DNA of 8,594 nucleotides from Candidatus Woesearchaeota archaeon CG10_big_fil_rev_8_21_14_0_10_36_11. GTDB taxonomy: Archaea; Nanobdellota; Nanobdellia; Woesearchaeales; GW2011-AR9. The position numbers and the translations under genes were made by a program. The stretch covers positions 1 to 8,594 of the forward strand of contig PCYB01000045.1 of the NCBI GenBank assembly GCA_002762845.1, written 5' to 3'. The number at the start of each line of letters is the position of its first letter. The stretch's first letter is position 1. Positions 5,950 to 8,594 of this stretch are shown here, piece after piece. The notes below the pieces were generated by a model, which was given only the letters and a program-made list of their open reading frames with translations, ran no database searches and was not told where the DNA came from.

Positions 5950-6997
5950 GGTCGATATCGACAGGATTCTGAAACTTTTCTAAATAGGGTGATAATTTTT
6001 CTTTCATTGCATCTTTATAGTGTTGTTCAATTAGAAGAGTATCAATTTCATTATTCCAATCAGTATTTGGGAGGAGAGACAATGTGCTGATAAAATTACG
6101 TTTTTCATGTGTAATAAGTTTCTCTATTAATTTTGCTTTCTTTGTTGCAAACTGCTTCGTTGCAGGAAATTTTGTCATAGCGTTTACTCCTGCGTTCATC
6201 AAGTACCCACACTCTTCACTCCTTCTCAGGTTTGTTCCGGCAATAATTTCTAATGTAGGAAATTGTATCCGTAGCCGTGCCAGCCATTGCAAAAATTCGT
6301 CAGGAGTTGGACCTTCAATATATTCCGTTCCGGGAACCGGTTTCAATGCATACACAGTTATCCTATTAAGCTTATGTTTCGTAATAAAATCAAACAAATA
6401 TTTCATGTCATCAGTTGTATCACCCATACCAACAATGATAGCAATGCTTTTCTGGAATCCTTCAATGTGAGAGAACATTGTATCGTACGGTTCAATGGGT
6501 TTGTTAGGACAAACATATTGGTGTAATTCTGGTGTTAATGTTTCCATAGATGAACAAATACCTTTCACATACGGCCGAATTTGTTCTAGATGATTTTGTG
6601 ACATAACACCAAGATTTAACCATATCTTTTCGCCATATACCAAACTAACATTTTTAATAATTTCGTACAATTCGGGAAATGGCATTATACCATATCCACC
6701 TGTAAGAAACTCCACTCTCCAATTAAACACTTTACAGAATAATGCTTCCAACAAGATAGAACCTATTGATCGTTTAGAATGTTCTGGATATTGAATTTTA
6801 TGTTTCTGTGTTGATCTAAAACAAAACTTACAATCGCCGACCGAGCAGTACCAACTGATAAAGATACACCTACCGTACCACGTTTTTCCGTCAAAATTCT
6901 GCCAATATATATTTTCTGCTTTTTTAAGGAGTTCTTTCGTTTCTTCCTGTAATGTAATATCTCGAACATGGATGAATGTGTTTGGATTATAGACCAT
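5930..6997 (-). CDS. radical SAM enzyme, BioB/HydE/HmdB-like (355 aa)
   Basis: This protein would bind a [4Fe-4S] cluster and cleave S-adenosylmethionine to a 5'-deoxyadenosyl radical. The cluster motif is CSVGDCKFC at residues 51-59, with CX4CX2C spacing rather than the canonical CX3CX2C. GGYG at 100-103 is the SAM-binding GGE-like motif. SSMETLTPELHQYV near 149-162 and the C-terminal AGTNLRRSEECGYLMNAGVN (253-272) followed by TKFPA resemble the biotin synthase, HydE, PylB and HmdB group, which make cofactors or unusual amino acids. HmdB-type proteins also have altered cysteine spacing (CX5CX2C). I cannot assign a substrate, and none of the neighbours is an obvious pathway partner. The ATG at 6997 has a TATA-like element about 25 bases upstream. 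The stop codon overlaps the convergent membrane-protein gene by 20 bases. Confidence 0.85.
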   Translation of the reverse strand: MVYNPNTFIHVRDITLQEETKELLKKAENIYWQNFDGKTWYGRCIFISWYCSVGDCKFCFRSTQKHKIQYPEHSKRSIGSILLEALFCKVFNWRVEFLTGGYGIMPFPELYEIIKNVSLVYGEKIWLNLGVMSQNHLEQIRPYVKGICSSMETLTPELHQYVCPNKPIEPYDTMFSHIEGFQKSIAIIVGMGDTTDDMKYLFDFITKHKLNRITVYALKPVPGTEYIEGPTPDEFLQWLARLRIQFPTLEIIAGTNLRRSEECGYLMNAGVNAMTKFPATKQFATKKAKLIEKLITHEKRNFISTLSLLPNTDWNNEIDTLLIEQHYKDAMKEKLSPYLEKFQNPVDIDPIMDDF

Positions 6998-7016
6998 ACC
7001 AAAGAAAAAAGAAAGG

Positions 7017-7027
7017 TATTTTAAAAA
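7017..7027 (-). promoter_or_regulatory. TATA-like element of radical SAM gene
   Basis: The minus strand reads TTTTTAAAATA, centred about 25 bases before the ATG at 6997, partly before the stop codon of the upstream lipoprotein gene. It suggests a separate leaderless transcript despite the short 33-base gap. Confidence 0.5.
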
Positions 7028-7030
7028 TGT

Positions 7031-7519
7031 TTAGAGTGTTGTTGCGTCTATTGTAAACAATTGTGCGTAATCTACATTTCCTGGTTGTTCCCAAACTTTA
7101 TCTCTTGCTTCTGGTTTGATTTCACCTTTTTGATCATAAAGTTCTTGGCGATGTAATCTTGCAGGAGTTCCTACTCTTTTTCCATCCTGAATTAAGAAGA
7201 CATTATATTCTCCAGACGGAAGTGATACTACATCGTATCCAATACTTGGACCAGTTGGTTCTTCACGAGCAACTCCCACTTTTCCAATTTCAGTATAATC
7301 CGCCATCATCTTTGTATCAATACCGGAAAATACAGCACCCACATAGTCTCCTCGAGATGCTTCTTCCCGTGCAGTTTGTTCAACAACAACATCTTCTACT
7401 AAAGCTAATTCTAATCCTGAATGTGCTCTCATATCAGCACCTGGTGCAGGAGCACACGCATTCATTGCATATCCAGCCAGTAAAGCAAGTCCCGCTACAA
7501 TTGTGTTTTTGACATTCAT
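7031..7519 (-). CDS. secreted protein or lipoprotein, unknown function (162 aa)
   Basis: The N-terminus is a signal peptide: MNVKN, a hydrophobic core (TIVAGLALLAGYA) and then MNACAPAPG. Cys22 could be the lipidated residue after cleavage, though MNAC is a poor match to the usual lipobox (L-A-G-C type), so simple secretion is also possible. The mature part is acidic and soluble with no domain I recognise. It contains SLPSGEYNVFLIQDGKRVG, which reads like a beta-hairpin pair, and RLHRQELYDQKGEI. The start at 7519 is set by GGAGG seven bases upstream; the longer frame from 7555 would bury that site and add residues before the signal peptide. Codon use is more GC-balanced than in the neighbours, which may mean high expression. 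A possible 34-residue gene lies 53 bases upstream on the same strand. Confidence 0.75.
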   Translation of the reverse strand: MNVKNTIVAGLALLAGYAMNACAPAPGADMRAHSGLELALVEDVVVEQTAREEASRGDYVGAVFSGIDTKMMADYTEIGKVGVAREEPTGPSIGYDVVSLPSGEYNVFLIQDGKRVGTPARLHRQELYDQKGEIKPEARDKVWEQPGNVDYAQLFTIDATTL

Positions 7520-7526
7520 TTTTTTG

Positions 7527-7531
7527 CCTCC
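7527..7531 (-). promoter_or_regulatory. strong Shine-Dalgarno site before lipoprotein gene
   Basis: GGAGG on the minus strand lies seven bases before the ATG at 7519. It is the best ribosome binding site in the window. It implies a leadered mRNA, probably with transcription starting upstream of the small gene at 7677. Confidence 0.75.
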
Positions 7532-7553
7532 GTATATAAAGTTATTGCTAAAC

Positions 7554-7639
7554 AAGTCCCAATTCCAGATGCCTAGAATAGTCTCACTCTTTTAGCAAAT
7601 TGGTAATCATCCCACCCAACCATACAAAAGTCCCAATTC
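7554..7639. repeat. 12-base direct repeat in lipoprotein leader
   Basis: AAGTCCCAATTC occurs at 7554-7565 and again at 7628-7639, 74 bases apart. The right copy is part of CCCAATTCTTGGG (7632-7644), a five-base-pair inverted repeat. One copy is inside the 34-codon frame and the other lies between its stop and the lipoprotein ribosome binding site, so it could be a regulator-binding pair or a remnant of a small duplication. Confidence 0.4.
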
Positions 7640-7677
7640 TTGGGTGCATGATTAATAATCACAAATTCACTAGCCAT
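7573..7677 (-). CDS. possible leaderless small protein (34 aa)
   Basis: ATG at 7677 opens a 34-codon frame ending in TAG at 7573. The peptide begins MASEFVIINHAPKNWDF, continues with a Trp/Asp/Tyr-rich centre (VGWDDYQ) and ends with a basic KRVRLF. There is no membrane segment or cysteine pair. The main support is position: a near-perfect TATA box is centred 26 bases upstream of the ATG, the same spacing seen at six other genes here. The frame is followed 53 bases later by the lipoprotein start, so it could be a small cotranscribed protein or a regulatory leader peptide. It is too short for composition statistics and may be simply an untranslated leader. Confidence 0.4.
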   Translation of the reverse strand: MASEFVIINHAPKNWDFCMVGWDDYQFAKRVRLF

Positions 7678-7697
7678 TATGTTTCAAGCGAGCAGTT

Positions 7698-7708
7698 ATT
7701 TATAAACA
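7698..7708 (-). promoter_or_regulatory. TATA box of small gene/lipoprotein transcript
   Basis: The minus strand reads GTTTATAAATA, centred near 7703. It would start transcription at about 7677, exactly at an ATG. It is the only convincing promoter upstream of the lipoprotein gene. Most of the remainder, 7709-7799, shows nothing I can assign. Confidence 0.55.
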
Positions 7709-7803
7709 TTTCTCGATATTGTTACTGGTAAGTGATTACCTCTTTAATAAATTTTTATCTTTTTTGAAGATTAGATAAGGAATAATAATTGCTTCTGTAG
7801 CCC

Positions 7804-7832
7804 AAAAAGGGTGCTCGGGTGTTGACCCGAGC
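7804..7832 (-). terminator. strong hairpin plus T tract after tRNA-Ser
   Basis: Reading the minus strand downstream of the tRNA, GCTCGGGT-CAAC-ACCCGAGC forms a perfect eight-base-pair stem with a four-base loop (7813-7832). It is followed by ACCC and TTTTT (7804-7808). The T5 run is enough for archaeal termination; the preceding GC-rich hairpin makes it look like a bacterial intrinsic terminator, or a separate processed RNA element. It begins only five bases beyond the tRNA discriminator base. Confidence 0.6.
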
Positions 7833-7851
7833 TTAAGCGCCAGCGCCCGGA

Positions 7852-7870
7852 TTTTCATTCTCAAAGAGAT
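7852..7870 (-). other. T-loop intron of tRNA-Ser (position 59/60)
   Basis: The precursor folds as a textbook bulge-helix-bulge. The T stem is followed by the central helix TTCA/TGAA, flanked by three-base bulges AAA (5') and AAT (3'), with an intronic TCTC/GAGA helix capped by TTT. Cutting after the second base of each bulge removes 19 bases and leaves a standard seven-base T loop. Confidence 0.85.
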
Positions 7871-7901
7871 TTTGAACCGGGGATCCCAGATGGGACAAGC
7901 T

Positions 7902-7919
7902 ATCTTGTATAAACAAGTT
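7902..7919 (-). other. anticodon-loop intron of tRNA-Ser (position 37/38)
   Basis: This 18-base insert separates A37 from A38. With it removed, the anticodon stem is five perfect pairs; without removal the nearest alternative (CAAGC with ACTTG) has a mismatch. The bulge-helix-bulge is relaxed: the 3' bulge is ATA, the 5' bulge is AAA, and the central helix CTGG/CAAG has one G-A mismatch. CTTG and CAAG inside the intron can also pair. Confidence 0.75.
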
Positions 7920-7981
7920 TTCCAGGCTTGCGCAATACCGAGCTATGCGACGCTGGCACAGAACATTCTTTTATAGTATTA

Positions 7982-7991
7982 TTTATAAAAG
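7982..7991 (-). promoter_or_regulatory. TATA box of tRNA-Ser
   Basis: The minus strand reads CTTTTATAAA, centred about 30 bases before the first tRNA base, which gives a leader of a few bases. A second TATA-like run (TATAAAAG, 7968-7975) is too close to the gene to be its main promoter. Confidence 0.55.
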
Positions 7992-8059
7992 TTTAGTTAA
8001 TTCTAATTTGATTTACCAATTACGTATTCAATCAACAAACTATGAACTTAAGAGAATCT

Positions 8060-8065
8060 AAAAAA
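8060..8065 (-). terminator. T6 tract after 128-aa gene
   Basis: The minus strand has six T's beginning six bases beyond the stop codon at 8072, preceded by TGGG. This is a plausible archaeal oligo-T terminator separating this gene from the tRNA. Confidence 0.4.
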
Positions 8066-8071
8066 CCCATT

Positions 8072-8458
8072 TTATGAATCTAATAGTTCAGCTAAAGAAG
8101 ACCTTTGAATATTAGCAGAACCAAAGGCATGTAAACGTCTCAGATTTACTTCTTCTGCAGAACTAACTGGATATTCAAGTCCTATTTCTGTATTACCATA
8201 CAAAACATCCAAAAATAGTTTTGAAGGATTATCTGGATCTAATTTATGAATATATTCAATTCCTCTACGTCCATAAAAATGAACACAAGCTTCACTTCCA
8301 TCTTCAAATCTTATGACAACTGCTCTATAAGGTAAAACATTTACTAATTTTCCTTCAACAAAGATTGGCATTCTGTTAATTTCTTCTCTTTTTATATATT
8401 CTGGACACGTTGTAATTTTTATATTTTGTCCAACCTTCGACTTTAATAAATCCATCAT
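8072..8458 (-). CDS. hypothetical soluble protein (128 aa)
   Basis: I do not recognise this protein. It is acidic to neutral and cytosolic, with no membrane segment, signal peptide or metal motif. The central part (about residues 31-70) is predicted beta-rich by eye: IFVEGKLVNVLPYRAVVIRF, then EDGSEACVHFYGRRGIEYI. This suggests a small beta-barrel or SH3/OB-like fold that could bind nucleic acid or peptide. The C-terminal third (PVSSAEEVNLRRLHAFG to LAELLDS) looks helical. Two adjacent ATGs (8458 and 8455) compete, and neither has a Shine-Dalgarno sequence. A TATA-like CATAAAATG near 8502-8510 would give a leader of about 20 bases. A T6 tract follows the stop. It is divided from the tRNA-Ser gene by that gene's promoter. 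Confidence 0.7.
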   Translation of the reverse strand: MMDLLKSKVGQNIKITTCPEYIKREEINRMPIFVEGKLVNVLPYRAVVIRFEDGSEACVHFYGRRGIEYIHKLDPDNPSKLFLDVLYGNTEIGLEYPVSSAEEVNLRRLHAFGSANIQRSSLAELLDS

Positions 8459-8501
8459 TAAAACGGCTTCTCTTGGAAAAAGGGTTGGGAACGTGGTCTG
8501 T

Positions 8502-8541
8502 CATTTTATGATAATAATAATAATAATAATACATTTTATCA
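8502..8541. repeat. ATA trinucleotide repeat flanked by 10-base direct repeats
   Basis: Seven consecutive ATA units (8511-8531) are bracketed by CATTTTATGA (8502-8511) and CATTTTATCA (8532-8541), which differ at one base. On the minus strand both flanks read as TATA-like AAAATG-containing boxes upstream of the 128-aa gene. The repeat sets the distance between them. Confidence 0.65.
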
Positions 8542-8544
8542 AGA

Positions 8545-8569
8545 ACCACCAGTCAATAGACGTGGTGGT
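8545..8569. other. hairpin near the right edge
   Basis: ACCACC (8545-8550) pairs with GGTGGT (8564-8569), and GTC/GAC stack inside after a small internal loop, closing an AATA loop. It may be a terminator or leader structure of a gene beyond the right edge; there is no strong T tract next to it. Confidence 0.4.
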
Positions 8570-8594
8570 ATGATTAATTAGCTAACAAAAGCTG

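Larger units (their letters stand above)
7838..7957 (-). tRNA. tRNA-Ser(GGA) with two introns
   Basis: The acceptor stem is GCCAGCG (7951-7957) with CGCTGGC (7839-7845) and discriminator G at 7838. T8, A14, G18-G19 and A21 are in place. The anticodon stem CAAGC/GCTTG closes the loop CTGGAAA with anticodon GGA (7921-7923) once an 18-base intron (7902-7919, between positions 37 and 38) is removed. The variable arm TCCC-ATCT-GGGA makes it a class II tRNA, as serine requires, and G73 also fits serine. The T stem CCCGG/CCGGG encloses TTCAAAT once a second, 19-base intron (7852-7870, between 59 and 60) is removed. The mature length is 83 bases plus CCA. CCA is not encoded; G73 is followed by CTTA. 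The D stem has three pairs with a T13-T22 mismatch, acceptable in serine tRNAs. Confidence 0.9.

Noticed and set aside
6763..7002. 79-codon minus-strand frame overlapping the start of the radical SAM gene
   Set aside because: Lies in another frame entirely within the radical SAM gene, whose motifs are clear.
7159..7512. 117-codon + strand frame opposite the lipoprotein gene
   Set aside because: Low-complexity Leu/Gln/His-rich shadow of the antisense coding strand; the lipoprotein has a signal peptide and a strong ribosome binding site.
7601..7740. GGTAATCA (7602-region) and TGATTACC (7733-region) as an inverted repeat about 130 bases apart
   Set aside because: Only eight matching bases at long distance in AT-rich DNA; chance is likely, and no mobile-element gene lies between.
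7801..7960. Reading 7801-7957 as a + strand structured RNA
   Set aside because: The minus strand gives a complete tRNA-Ser with consensus bases in place; the + strand pairing is simply its mirror.
8376..8504. 42-codon frame from ATG at 8504, overlapping the start of the 128-aa gene in another frame
   Set aside because: No recognisable features. The overlapping 128-aa frame is longer and has a convincing protein-like pattern. A role as an upstream regulatory frame cannot be excluded.
1..8594. CRISPR array, insertion sequence, integrase or defence island
   Set aside because: No regularly spaced repeats, transposase or integrase motifs, or recognised defence domains are visible.

Overview
The window looks archaeal. 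Six protein genes have a TATA-like element centred 25-27 bases upstream of the start codon I prefer, the spacing expected of leaderless archaeal transcripts. The window also holds an archaeal-type CCA-adding enzyme and a tRNA gene interrupted by two short bulge-helix-bulge introns, with no encoded CCA. AT-rich, compact coding with many small unrecognised proteins would suit a DPANN-type archaeon such as a Woesearchaeota relative, but that lineage guess is only an inference.

Layout, left to right. (1) 1-400: a GC-rich hairpin, a small unrecognised gene on the + strand and a shared terminator-like inverted repeat. (2) 401-790 (-): a double zinc-ribbon protein. (3) 840-3170 (-): a large three-part membrane protein with an S1-S4 voltage-sensor-like module, a complete APC amino-acid permease and a C-terminal soluble domain resembling a degenerate class I methyltransferase. 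(4) 3263-3871 (+): a divergent stand-alone protein that is a clear sequence relative of the permease's sensor module. (5) 3923-5179 (-): tRNA CCA nucleotidyltransferase. (6) 5267-5949 (+): a second double zinc-ribbon protein and a small two-helix membrane protein, probably one operon. (7) 5930-6997 (-): a BioB/HydE/HmdB-like radical SAM enzyme that overlaps the preceding convergent gene by 20 bases. (8) 7031-7677 (-): a secreted protein or lipoprotein preceded by a possible 34-residue small protein. (9) 7838-7957 (-): tRNA-Ser(GGA) with one intron in the anticodon loop and one in the T loop. (10) 8072-8458 (-): an unrecognised soluble protein with a trinucleotide repeat and a hairpin upstream.

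The most novel content is the pairing of a voltage-sensor-like/permease/methyltransferase-like fusion with a separate sensor protein transcribed divergently from 92 bases away. The strongest RNA finding is the two-intron tRNA-Ser. Its T-loop intron folds into a textbook bulge-helix-bulge motif, and the CCA-adding enzyme about 2.7 kb away would be needed to complete its 3' end. Nothing here identifies a defence island, CRISPR array, insertion sequence or integrated element.
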